Below are positions 1 through 7,920 of a DNA stretch of 64,000 nucleotides, one piece after another. This stretch comes from an uncultured Bacteroidales bacterium (lineage in GTDB: Bacteria > Bacteroidota > Bacteroidia > Bacteroidales > FEN-979). Position numbers and translations under genes: made by a program. Below the pieces are notes generated by a model. That model was not told where the DNA came from. It did no database searches and saw only the letters and a list, made by a program, of their open reading frames with translations. Numbering within the stretch: position 1 is the first letter of the stretch; each line of letters opens with the position of its first letter. The stretch is taken from positions 1-64,000 of the forward strand of contig CAJAUM010000113.1 of assembly GCA_903945175.1 (NCBI GenBank). Direction: 5' to 3'.

Positions 1-408
1 ACCGATGGTGATCCGGGTTGTTGCCAGGTCACACACATCATTGCCAAAGGCATCACGCCCACCGATAGCCCAGTTGATCTTCTGGTCGACCCAACCTATA
101 ATATTGTTTTGGCCCAATTTAAAATCTATGCTTTCTTCATCAGGGTATTGACAACCAGCGCTGATTATGCATCTGCCCAACATGCTACAATCGCTGGCAT
201 GATAAAACGCGGAGAACTGGCTAACACCACAGCCCTTATAGGAACACCTGTCCTTGTAAATGTGGCCGATAACACAGGCGACAATATTACAATTGAAGCC
301 ACTGCCGATACCACCAATGGAGCGTTGAAAGTCACAGCAACGGGTTTGCATGATACGCCCATGCATTGGGTTGCCTATATCGAAATGGTTGAAACATTGT
401 CGTTCTAA
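1..408 (+). CDS. Phage structural protein, C-terminal part (cut by window edge)
   Basis: The frame is open from base 1 to a TAA at 406-408, so the listed TTG start at 109 is not real and the gene begins outside the window. The visible 135 residues look like the end of a beta-rich virion or tail-associated protein, finishing in the pattern HWVAYIEMVE. No enzymatic motif is seen. It lies directly before small membrane proteins and an endolysin, the usual end of a phage late operon. The phage assignment rests on this context plus general resemblance; the exact structural role is unknown. Confidence 0.6.
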   Translation, partial: TDGDPGCCQVTHIIAKGITPTDSPVDLLVDPTYNIVLAQFKIYAFFIRVLTTSADYASAQHATIAGMIKRGELANTTALIGTPVLVNVADNTGDNITIEATADTTNGALKVTATGLHDTPMHWVAYIEMVETLSF

Positions 409-420
409 ACCCATGGTAAC

Positions 421-705
421 ATGGTCAAGGATTCTAAAATATTGGGTATTCCGGTTGTCCAGGCAATAAGCCTTGCAACATTCATTGCCGGTATTATTTC
501 AGTCTGGGTACACCTCGAAATCCAGATTGCAGCCATCAATGTCGAAATCATTAACCTTAAAAAGAACGTGGAGCAGCATTGTGCTGATAATCGGAAAGAG
601 CTGGATGCACTCAAGGTTGATATCAAATCCGATACCCGTGAAATCCTGAAAAAGATTGATGAGATACAGGTCTATTTAAGAAACCAACCAAACCAAAAAC
701 CGTAA
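421..705 (+). CDS. Small phage membrane protein with coiled coil
   Basis: This 94-residue protein has one N-terminal membrane segment (about residues 12-32) followed by a charged heptad-like helix (about 35-90) predicted to form a coiled coil. Proteins of this layout are common next to holin and lysin genes in Bacteroidota prophages; their function is not established. It starts 12 bases after the preceding stop and is followed after 3 bases by the next membrane protein, consistent with one lysis operon. It could act as an antiholin or spanin-like partner, but that is inference from position only. Confidence 0.65.
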   Translation: MVKDSKILGIPVVQAISLATFIAGIISVWVHLEIQIAAINVEIINLKKNVEQHCADNRKELDALKVDIKSDTREILKKIDEIQVYLRNQPNQKP

Positions 706-708
706 AAT

Positions 709-942
709 ATGAACTCGAATTTTTTTAGTTTGAACTGGATGGACCTTGCAAAGGGTCTGCTGGTTGCCGTTATTGGCGCAATTCTTACAGCGGTTTACCA
801 GGCTATCCAGGCCGGTGCTTTATCCTGGACATGGCTTTTCTGGCAACCCATTGTTTTAACTGGTGTTGGCGCTGGTATTGCTTATCTGATCAAGAATTTC
901 TTTTCTAATTCTGCCGGTGAGCCATTAAAGGGGGAACAATGA
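709..942 (+). CDS. Holin-like small membrane protein
   Basis: A 77-residue protein with two hydrophobic segments (about residues 12-33 and 42-62) separated by a short turn and ending in a short charged tail. Its size, topology and position immediately before the endolysin fit a class II-type holin that would permeabilise the inner membrane at lysis. Its last four bases overlap the endolysin start (ATGA), so the two are translationally coupled. No family-specific motif was recognised, so holin is a positional and topological call. Confidence 0.6.
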   Translation: MNSNFFSLNWMDLAKGLLVAVIGAILTAVYQAIQAGALSWTWLFWQPIVLTGVGAGIAYLIKNFFSNSAGEPLKGEQ

Positions 943-1454
943 CAATTTCCGAAAAAGGGCTGGCGCTGATTGAGCATTATGAAGGATTCCAGCCATGGGC
1001 TTACAAGTGCCCTGCCGGGGTATGGTCTATCGGGATAGGCACAACAATCTATCCAGACGGCTCCCATGTTAAAGAACTTGACAGGATATCCTACAACAAG
1101 GCTAATGACTACCTGTTGCATGATATAAGGCAAACCGAGTACCAAGTCAATTCCATGCTCAAGGTTAAACTGATGCAATGTCAATTCGATGCCCTGGTTT
1201 CCTTTGCTTACAATGCGGGGTGTAGAGCACTTCAGCAATCAACCCTGTTAAAGATCATTAATAGCTACCGTACTGATATTTCAATCGAAGATGCTTTTAT
1301 ACGCTGGAACAAATGCGCCGGGAAGCCTGGTGTGGATGATGATAACGATGGAGAAATTGATGAACCTGGCGAAAAACAGGTTTCAAAAGGATTGAGCAAT
1401 CGCAGAAGGGCAGAGGCTTGGCTATTCCTCAACAACGAGGTGAAATATTTTTAA
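939..1454 (+). CDS. Phage endolysin, GH24 (T4-type) lysozyme
   Basis: This 171-residue muramidase should cleave the MurNAc-GlcNAc bond of peptidoglycan during phage lysis. The GH24 core is at the N-terminus: Glu15 in YEGF, then CPAG and SIGIG where T4 lysozyme has the D20 and T26 motif. Here the Asp is Cys24 and the Thr is Ser30; the Cys form is known in other Gram-negative phage lysozymes. The C-terminal GL-x2-RRRAEAWLF signature is intact. An acidic insertion at residues 133-145 (DDDNDGEIDE) matches an EF-hand-like calcium loop. There is no signal peptide, so export should depend on the holin-like neighbour. Confidence 0.9.
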   Translation: MTISEKGLALIEHYEGFQPWAYKCPAGVWSIGIGTTIYPDGSHVKELDRISYNKANDYLLHDIRQTEYQVNSMLKVKLMQCQFDALVSFAYNAGCRALQQSTLLKIINSYRTDISIEDAFIRWNKCAGKPGVDDDNDGEIDEPGEKQVSKGLSNRRRAEAWLFLNNEVKYF

Positions 1455-1456
1455 CT

Positions 1457-2089
1457 ATGGCTACTTCATTTGATTCATCAAGCCTGATTTCTGCCATCAA
1501 AAAGCCGTTGGTATGGGTTTCAGTTATCCTTGCGTTGCTGCTCATTATATGCATAGTCATTGAAAGGGTTGTGCATGATTCTCAGCGAAACAAGGTCATA
1601 GACTGCCAAACCTTGATCATTGCAGCCTACAAAAACGCACCCATGAAAATTGACACGGTGCATGATACCATTCATTATCCCGGTGTTACAATCATTAGGC
1701 CTGTTCCTTTTAAAGTTGTTTTGCATGATTCAATTTTAATTCCATACCGGGAAATTTGGTATGATTCTTTGTTCAACCAGGGCAATATCCGGTTTCGCTG
1801 GCAGGCTAAAGGTGATCTTCAATTCATTTCCTTTTCCGACTTTATCTGGCCTAAGGAGATCATCACAATTACCAGTCAGGTCGATACTTGCATTGCCAAA
1901 CCCTTTCCTAAACAACCTATGTTCCGAATTGGACCTTATGTTGGTCTATCACTCAACTCATTCAGCAAGTTTCCTGGCATTGAAGATGGAGCCCAGGTTG
2001 TTGTTAAAGACCAGATCACTATTTCAGTTGGTGGACTCTACCTCAATGGAATTTATGCTAACGTGAGATTGGGGTGGATGGTTAAGTAA
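1457..2089 (+). CDS. Membrane-anchored phage protein, possible spanin-type or envelope factor
   Basis: The ORF track starts at 1418 inside the lysin gene; the ATG at 1457, two bases after the lysin stop, is the better start and gives 210 residues. An N-terminal membrane helix (about 17-38) follows a short cytoplasmic segment. The rest is predicted periplasmic, with repeated short beta patterns such as DTVHDTIHYPG and a beta-rich end. Similar anchored proteins with DTV/DTI-type repeats accompany lysis genes in Bacteroidota phages. A role in disrupting the envelope is plausible from position but unproven. Confidence 0.55.
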   Translation: MATSFDSSSLISAIKKPLVWVSVILALLLIICIVIERVVHDSQRNKVIDCQTLIIAAYKNAPMKIDTVHDTIHYPGVTIIRPVPFKVVLHDSILIPYREIWYDSLFNQGNIRFRWQAKGDLQFISFSDFIWPKEIITITSQVDTCIAKPFPKQPMFRIGPYVGLSLNSFSKFPGIEDGAQVVVKDQITISVGGLYLNGIYANVRLGWMVK

Positions 2090-2233
2090 TTTACAAACAT
2101 CATGGTACTCTCGTCTTCTTATTTCTGGGTAGTTAGTTTTGTCCTTTTATTACGTTGAAAGTTGCATCATAAAAAGATGATATATAACCACTAATAAGAT
2201 AGTAGACCAAAGAAATGAATTTCGATTTAGGGG

Positions 2234-3085
2234 TTAAAAATAAACAAGTTGTCTCTCTATGATGTATGTGGCTTTACCAAATTCGTAAATAGTCTCCTTA
2301 ATCCAGTTTGAATTATTGTCACACTCATACGAACAACTATAATCCTCTTGGGTTGAGATTTCTCCATAAATTTTCTCATATTTTGTTAAGTTTCCAAATC
2401 TGTCATATTTATAACGATACTTTCGTATTGATCGATTGTCCATATACTCTATTTGTTCAACCATTTTACCATCAACATTTTGTATTTTAAAATATGTCCC
2501 ATCTTCATAATAACGTTCGATTAAGTTGCCTTGCGAATCGTACTTGTAAAATGTTTTTGTCACAGCACCCGGACCATAATAAGCTGTTTCTTCAGTTACT
2601 TTACCTTGATTATTTCGTATATATGCATATTTACTGATTTGGTCTCCTTTCCCATTATAAGTCGTTTCTTCAATTTTATTTCCGACATTATCATACTTTA
2701 AAATTTCTTTAGATTTTAGGATTCCGTTTGGTTCATAACTATTGATTTCAATCAATTTATCAGATTGATTGTACACAAAAGTGCTTTTATCATTAATCAC
2801 GCCTTGGGAATCAAATGTGATTTTTGTAACCTTATTACCTTTTGTGTTAAATGTCAATGTGTAATCATCTATCTCGTTCCAAATAGGGGGCCATCCTCTG
2901 CCAAATCCCCCTTTTGTTAACTTTCCAAATTTATCAATTGCATGATAGGAATATTCTGTAACGGATTTAATATTTCCCCTCAAGTTCATTTCAGCTCTTG
3001 AGTTGGCATCTATCTGGGAGTAGCATGGAAAATTACAAAAAATGATTCCTAACAGTATTAAATTTTGTTTAATGAGTTTTAGCAT
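2234..3085 (-). CDS. Secreted YD-repeat (RHS-like) protein
   Basis: A 283-residue protein with a signal peptide (cleavage near residue 24, after CYSQ) and a series of YD/RHS-type repeats such as YKYDSQGNL, LKYDNVGNK and YKYDRFGNL. It lacks the RHS core and toxic C-terminal domain, so it resembles the short secreted YD-repeat proteins that many Bacteroidota carry, whose job is unknown. It lies opposite to the phage lysis genes in AT-rich DNA and may be a prophage cargo gene. The 144-bp gap before it shows no clear terminator or promoter. Confidence 0.65.
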   Translation of the reverse strand: MLKLIKQNLILLGIIFCNFPCYSQIDANSRAEMNLRGNIKSVTEYSYHAIDKFGKLTKGGFGRGWPPIWNEIDDYTLTFNTKGNKVTKITFDSQGVINDKSTFVYNQSDKLIEINSYEPNGILKSKEILKYDNVGNKIEETTYNGKGDQISKYAYIRNNQGKVTEETAYYGPGAVTKTFYKYDSQGNLIERYYEDGTYFKIQNVDGKMVEQIEYMDNRSIRKYRYKYDRFGNLTKYEKIYGEISTQEDYSCSYECDNNSNWIKETIYEFGKATYIIERQLVYF

Positions 3086-3143
3086 ATCATCTTGTTGTTT
3101 AATTATTAAATGTAACCCTAAATTCCATTATATAGATACCGGC

Positions 3144-3611
3144 TTAATATGGTTCAGCGGTCATACCTTGAGAAAATATTGATTTATCCTTTAGCGGATA
3201 AAATGAGAATACAATCAGATATTCGGTGTCAACTTTAAACGTCTTCATGTACATTTTTGTTCCTTTGAGCAATCCTTCCCAAGAGTTAGTGCCAGTTTTT
3301 GTCCAACGGCTATTAAAATCCTGTTTCATTAAATCAGCACCCTTTTTGTCCGTTACAACATTAATTTGGGTCACGACCCCATCTTGAAAATAATATCCTG
3401 TAGATGCTTCATTACTCTTATAGTTTACCAGAATATATTCCTGTTGGTAACTATCTTTTTTAACCTGATAAGATTTTACATCATAATTCGTCTTAAGCTC
3501 ATTTATGATTTGTGTTTTATTCCATCCTAATGATTGCCCTTGGGCAAGTGCTGTAATTAAACATGCCATTGAGAAGATCAATAACCTACATGTTAACATT
3601 ATGTAATTCAT
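3144..3611 (-). CDS. Small secreted protein of unknown function
   Basis: The track start at 3713 adds 34 residues that do not look like an export signal. The Met at 3611 begins a good signal peptide (NYIMLTCRLLIFSMACLITALAQGQS), giving a 155-residue precursor. The mature part is a small alpha/beta domain with no recognised motif. The gene points the same way as the YD-repeat gene downstream and may be co-transcribed with it (58-bp gap). No function can be assigned. Confidence 0.5.
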   Translation of the reverse strand: MNYIMLTCRLLIFSMACLITALAQGQSLGWNKTQIINELKTNYDVKSYQVKKDSYQQEYILVNYKSNEASTGYYFQDGVVTQINVVTDKKGADLMKQDFNSRWTKTGTNSWEGLLKGTKMYMKTFKVDTEYLIVFSFYPLKDKSIFSQGMTAEPY

Positions 3612-3838
3612 AGCCTTATGTTTTTGTCTGTGCATATTGAACGAACAGGGGGCATTCAGTTTCTGGGATTGCTTTTGTAAATTCGATATGATATCAGATA
3701 TGAATGTGTTCATATTCGTTGTAACGATCAGTCATGCAAGTTATCATTTAATTACCCTCATTTAACAAGTAAACGGAATTATCTAGGGTATTGTCATATC
3801 GCTTTTATTTAGGGTGCCGGTTTATTTCGTGATTGCAA

Positions 3839-4033
3839 TTAATTAAAACAGTCTACCATTGGTTTGCCCCTTGTGTAAGCTTCATAGTGTATGATCTTTT
3901 GGCTTAGGGCTGCAAGCCTTTCCCGCTTTTCTTTGGTTGGATTCTGGATATAATCCTCATCCAATTCCATCTCCTGTATGTATAATATCTGGAAAATACG
4001 GTGACAGTCTACTCTTAAGAATTTATAATCCAT
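3839..4033 (-). CDS. Small hypothetical protein
   Basis: A 64-codon ORF with a credible ATG and an acidic and basic helical composition. No signal peptide, membrane segment or known motif is visible. It sits alone in AT-rich accessory DNA between two secreted-protein genes. It could be a small cytoplasmic prophage or island protein, or a chance ORF. Confidence 0.3.
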   Translation of the reverse strand: MDYKFLRVDCHRIFQILYIQEMELDEDYIQNPTKEKRERLAALSQKIIHYEAYTRGKPMVDCFN

Positions 4034-4290
4034 GGCTGTGTGGCGTTAAAGATATATAGACAAGGAAAAGGCTCTAAAGGTTGCAATGACTTGAAAAATA
4101 ATTTTACTTTAATTGCGACTATTATTAATATTGTAACTTTACCCTGACAAATTTTAACTTACCTTTCGCTTGATATGATAGAGAACGAACATTACTAAGA
4201 CTGTTTTTGTAAAGTTTATTCTTATGAATTCTAATTTCTTTGGAATCCATTAGTGAAAAACAAGTGTTATTAAACATATAAATCACTCTC

Positions 4291-4818
4291 ATGAAAAAAC
4301 AAATTGCAATTTTGTTAATGTTCCTAATGGGACTAAATTTTACCTTCAGTCAAAAAAGTGAAGTATACAACAAGTTGAAAAGCTCGATTGATTATGGAAA
4401 AAAAGCCAAAGAATTCGCAAACTCAACATTGAATTACGTTGAGAAATACTATCATCGAACATCATCTGATGATGTTAAATCTTTCATAAGAAATGCTAAA
4501 ACCGAAATTGATAATGCAAATTCGAAAGCTGCTTCAGCCGAATCAGATGCAGATGACGCTGGAGTCAAAGCAAATAAAGTAAATTGTGGCGATGCTGGTC
4601 GTAAGGCTAATGATGCAGACGGAAATTTTCGAACAGTTAAAAGTAGGTTTGATGACGCATATGCATGGTTTGATCAAGCCCAAAATGAGGAAAATATAGA
4701 TGATTCTGAATACAAGTTACGTAAAGCAAAAAGCTATGTTGAAGATGGAATTCAATATTTAAACTCTGCATTGAGATCTTTGAATGAAGCAATTGCTGAA
4801 CTTAATGATTGTAATTAA
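4291..4818 (+). CDS. Secreted alpha-helical protein of unknown function
   Basis: A 175-residue protein with a clear signal peptide (residues 1-20, ending NFTFSQ). The mature part is almost entirely helical, rich in Ala, Asp, Asn and Lys, with regular spacing suggesting a helical bundle or coiled coil. Cys99 and Cys174 are the only mature cysteines and could form a disulfide. It lies just upstream of the restriction-modification genes but is separated by 139 bp and is probably not part of that operon. No family was recognised. Confidence 0.6.
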   Translation: MKKQIAILLMFLMGLNFTFSQKSEVYNKLKSSIDYGKKAKEFANSTLNYVEKYYHRTSSDDVKSFIRNAKTEIDNANSKAASAESDADDAGVKANKVNCGDAGRKANDADGNFRTVKSRFDDAYAWFDQAQNEENIDDSEYKLRKAKSYVEDGIQYLNSALRSLNEAIAELNDCN

Positions 4819-4957
4819 TTGATTAAGATAACATTCTGTGAATTTATTATTTCAACAATTAAATATCGAATCTAAAAATAGAGGGTGTGAATCCTTCTTT
4901 AACATTTTATCAATTAAATTCAGCTTTGCAAAAATTATTACAAAAAATCATTTCTAA

Positions 4958-7918
4958 ATGACTAAAAAATCTGAAGAACGTCAGGATCTAACCGACTATC
5001 GCTTCAAAGACAAAAAGCGCAAATACATCACTCCAGCCGGACTTGCCTCGCAGGGCAAAGTGGAAGATGCCCCCAAACTCCAGTTTGAGTACAATCCGCA
5101 CCTGCCTCCGGTATTAAGGTTCGATGAAACGGGACAAACCGATAAATTACCCGAATTACTCGAAAAGGCATTACGGGGTCCCCTTACTGAAGAAGAAGCC
5201 AATATTCTGTCAGATGCTCTGAAAAAACATGAACCCTGGCTCGAATGGACAGGTAAACGAGAAAAGAAAATCTTTGAGGTTGATCCCATTGCGCTTCATA
5301 TTCATGAACGAGTGAGTACACAGGCCATTTTGAAAGTTGCAAAACGCGAGAATATACAACGTGATCTTTTTGCCGACCCCGAAATGGAATATCGCGAAGC
5401 AATTAAATTCTACCAATATGAAATGGATTGGGCAAACCGCCTTATTCTCGGTGATTCTTTACAGGTAATGGCTTCGCTTGCCTACCGCGAAAACCTTTCA
5501 GGACAGGTGCAAATGATCTATTTCGACCCACCTTATGGCATCCGGTTCTCCAGCAATTTCCAACCATTTGTAGGTAAGCGTGATGTGAAGGATAGTAATG
5601 ATGATTTAACTCGTGAACCTGAGGTTATTAAAGCTTTTCGTGATACATGGACACTTGGCATACATAGCTATTTGAGTTATTTACGAGATCGCTTTATTCT
5701 TGCAAGAACACTTTTAAAAGATTCAGGGTGCATTTTTGTTCAAATTGGTGATCAAAATGTCCATCTGGTAAGAGATGTTTTGGATGAAGTCTTTCATCGA
5801 GAAAATTTTATTTCACTTATTACATTCAGAAAAACTGGAGGAAAATCAGGAAATCTTTTAGATAGTGTAAATGATTATTTGCTTTTTTACTGTAAAAGCA
5901 AAGATGAACTAATAAATTCCGGGAAATACAAACAATTATTTGTTAAGGAAGATTACAATCCGAGGATCCATGATGATTTTAAATGGTTACAACTCAAAGA
6001 TGGATCAATAAGAAAACTTACGCCTAATGAAAAAGAAGGACTAATTCCCATCCCCAATGATGCGTTTCCTTTTCAATCAGTTTCGGTTAATTCACAAGAT
6101 CCAAATGAGAATACCACTATTTCAGTTAATTTAAATGGAAAAAATATCAATTGTCCAAGTACACGACATTGGTCTGTTGATCCTCAATTACTTGAAACAA
6201 GAGTGGCTGATTCTGAACGAATCTTCATTGAAGGTAATTCGCTTAGGAGAAAGGACTTTTTCTATGAACGACCTGGTTCTCCTGTAACAAATATTTGGAT
6301 TGATACGATGGGGGCAACAGATATGTATTATGTTGTCCAAACTTCACCAAAAGTAATTGAAAGATGCATATTGATGTCTACTGATCCTGGCGATCTTGTG
6401 CTTGATCCAACTTGTGGAGGTGGTACAACATCATTTGTTTGTGAATCGCTTGGTAGAAGGTGGATTTCGATTGATACCAGTAGAGTTTCAATTGCCTTGG
6501 CAAAACAAAGAATTTTGACTTCTCGTTTTGCTCATTACTCTTTGAAGGACGACGAACGCCCTCCATCAGAGAATAACTCGTTTAAAAATGAACATGCTAA
6601 ATATTTAAATCTTGAAAAAATCGCACAAAACCAATCAATAGATCCCCTTTTGGTCAAATACGGTCCAATACTCGAAAAACATCTTGAACAAGTCAATTTT
6701 GCATTACAAAAGATTGATCGGGAAGTTAGGACTAAACTCTTGTTTAAATTACATTTCAAACAAAGAAATGAAGGCAAAAAGAGTATTACTGAAGCAGAAG
6801 AAAAGCGTTGGAATTTGCCAGTTGAGAAATTTAAGCATTGGCAAGTGCCATTTGATGTCGACGAACTTTATCCTTTTGAATTTAGAAACGCCGTTGAAGG
6901 TTACCGAAGAATATGGAGGCAAAAGATGGATGATGTTAATGCCTGCATTCAAGCCAATGCGGAACAGATTGAATTGGTTGACAAACCTGAAAAAGTAAAT
7001 GGAGTTGTACGCGTGAGTGGTCCATTTACTGTTGAAGGAGTAATGCCTGTTGAGTTTAACCTCGATGCCGATGGTCCGATCTCAGAATTTGATGAAGTTC
7101 TTGAGACCTTCGACCAGGCTACCAATGCAGTTTCATTCATCGATAATATTCTCCTTTTATTAAAACGAGAAGGAGTTATTTTCCCCGGAAACCGAAAAAT
7201 GAGCTTTACCGAACTTCGAACTTATGACAGCGGTGGAACCATGATCAATTTTGAAGGGGAATGGGTGGCCGCTGAAAATAAAGTCAAAAAAGTTGCAGTC
7301 AGCGTTGGCCCGCAACATGGGCCGGTAACCGGATGGCAGGTGGAGAATGTGATCCGGACTGCCTACAAACACGGGTTCGATGATGTAGTATTCGCCGGTT
7401 TTTCTTTCGATGCCGAAGCGCAAGCAGCCATTGAAGACGATTCCAATCCACAAGTGAAACTGCATCTGGCCCATATCAGCCCCGATATATTGATGGGCGA
7501 CCTGTTGAAAAGCACGGGTAGCGGCCAAGTATTTACCGTCATGGGAAGCCCACGAATAAAGTTGCTTTCGGAAAGTGATGGTTCTTTCCAGATCAAGATG
7601 GATGGCGTAGATATTTATGACCCGATTGGGAATGTGCTGATAGATACCGGCGCCGACAAGGTGGCAGCCTGGTTTATAGACAGCGACTACGACGGTCGCA
7701 CTTTCTGCATCACGCAGGCCTTTTTCCCCGATCGTGATGCTTGGAAAAAACTTGAAAAGGCATTAAAAGGGGTGATTGATCCTGATAAATTTGAAGCCTT
7801 CAGCGGAACTTTGTCGCTCCCTTTCCCGATGGGAGAACATAAAAAAGCAGCGGTGAAAGTCATTGATCCACGCGGAAATGAGGTAATGAAGGTGTTATCA
7901 TTAGAAAAAAACTATTGA
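4958..7918 (+). CDS. mod: Type III restriction-modification DNA methyltransferase (Mod)
   Basis: This 986-residue enzyme should transfer a methyl group from S-adenosylmethionine to adenine in a specific DNA sequence. Catalytic motif IV, DPPY, is at 190-193 and the SAM-binding motif (DPTCGGG) at 483-489, the beta-class order used by type III Mod proteins. The region between them should be target recognition. The protein is longer than typical Mod, with an extra C-terminal region from about residue 660. The central part is AT-rich compared with the C-terminal part, hinting at domain exchange. A weak promoter-like pair (TTTA, 19 bp, CAGCTTTG) ends 29 bases before the ATG. The Res gene follows after 2 bases. 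Confidence 0.92.
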   Translation: MTKKSEERQDLTDYRFKDKKRKYITPAGLASQGKVEDAPKLQFEYNPHLPPVLRFDETGQTDKLPELLEKALRGPLTEEEANILSDALKKHEPWLEWTGKREKKIFEVDPIALHIHERVSTQAILKVAKRENIQRDLFADPEMEYREAIKFYQYEMDWANRLILGDSLQVMASLAYRENLSGQVQMIYFDPPYGIRFSSNFQPFVGKRDVKDSNDDLTREPEVIKAFRDTWTLGIHSYLSYLRDRFILARTLLKDSGCIFVQIGDQNVHLVRDVLDEVFHRENFISLITFRKTGGKSGNLLDSVNDYLLFYCKSKDELINSGKYKQLFVKEDYNPRIHDDFKWLQLKDGSIRKLTPNEKEGLIPIPNDAFPFQSVSVNSQDPNENTTISVNLNGKNINCPSTRHWSVDPQLLETRVADSERIFIEGNSLRRKDFFYERPGSPVTNIWIDTMGATDMYYVVQTSPKVIERCILMSTDPGDLVLDPTCGGGTTSFVCESLGRRWISIDTSRVSIALAKQRILTSRFAHYSLKDDERPPSENNSFKNEHAKYLNLEKIAQNQSIDPLLVKYGPILEKHLEQVNFALQKIDREVRTKLLFKLHFKQRNEGKKSITEAEEKRWNLPVEKFKHWQVPFDVDELYPFEFRNAVEGYRRIWRQKMDDVNACIQANAEQIELVDKPEKVNGVVRVSGPFTVEGVMPVEFNLDADGPISEFDEVLETFDQATNAVSFIDNILLLLKREGVIFPGNRKMSFTELRTYDSGGTMINFEGEWVAAENKVKKVAVSVGPQHGPVTGWQVENVIRTAYKHGFDDVVFAGFSFDAEAQAAIEDDSNPQVKLHLAHISPDILMGDLLKSTGSGQVFTVMGSPRIKLLSESDGSFQIKMDGVDIYDPIGNVLIDTGADKVAAWFIDSDYDGRTFCITQAFFPDRDAWKKLEKALKGVIDPDKFEAFSGTLSLPFPMGEHKKAAVKVIDPRGNEVMKVLSLEKNY

Positions 7919-7920
7919 TC

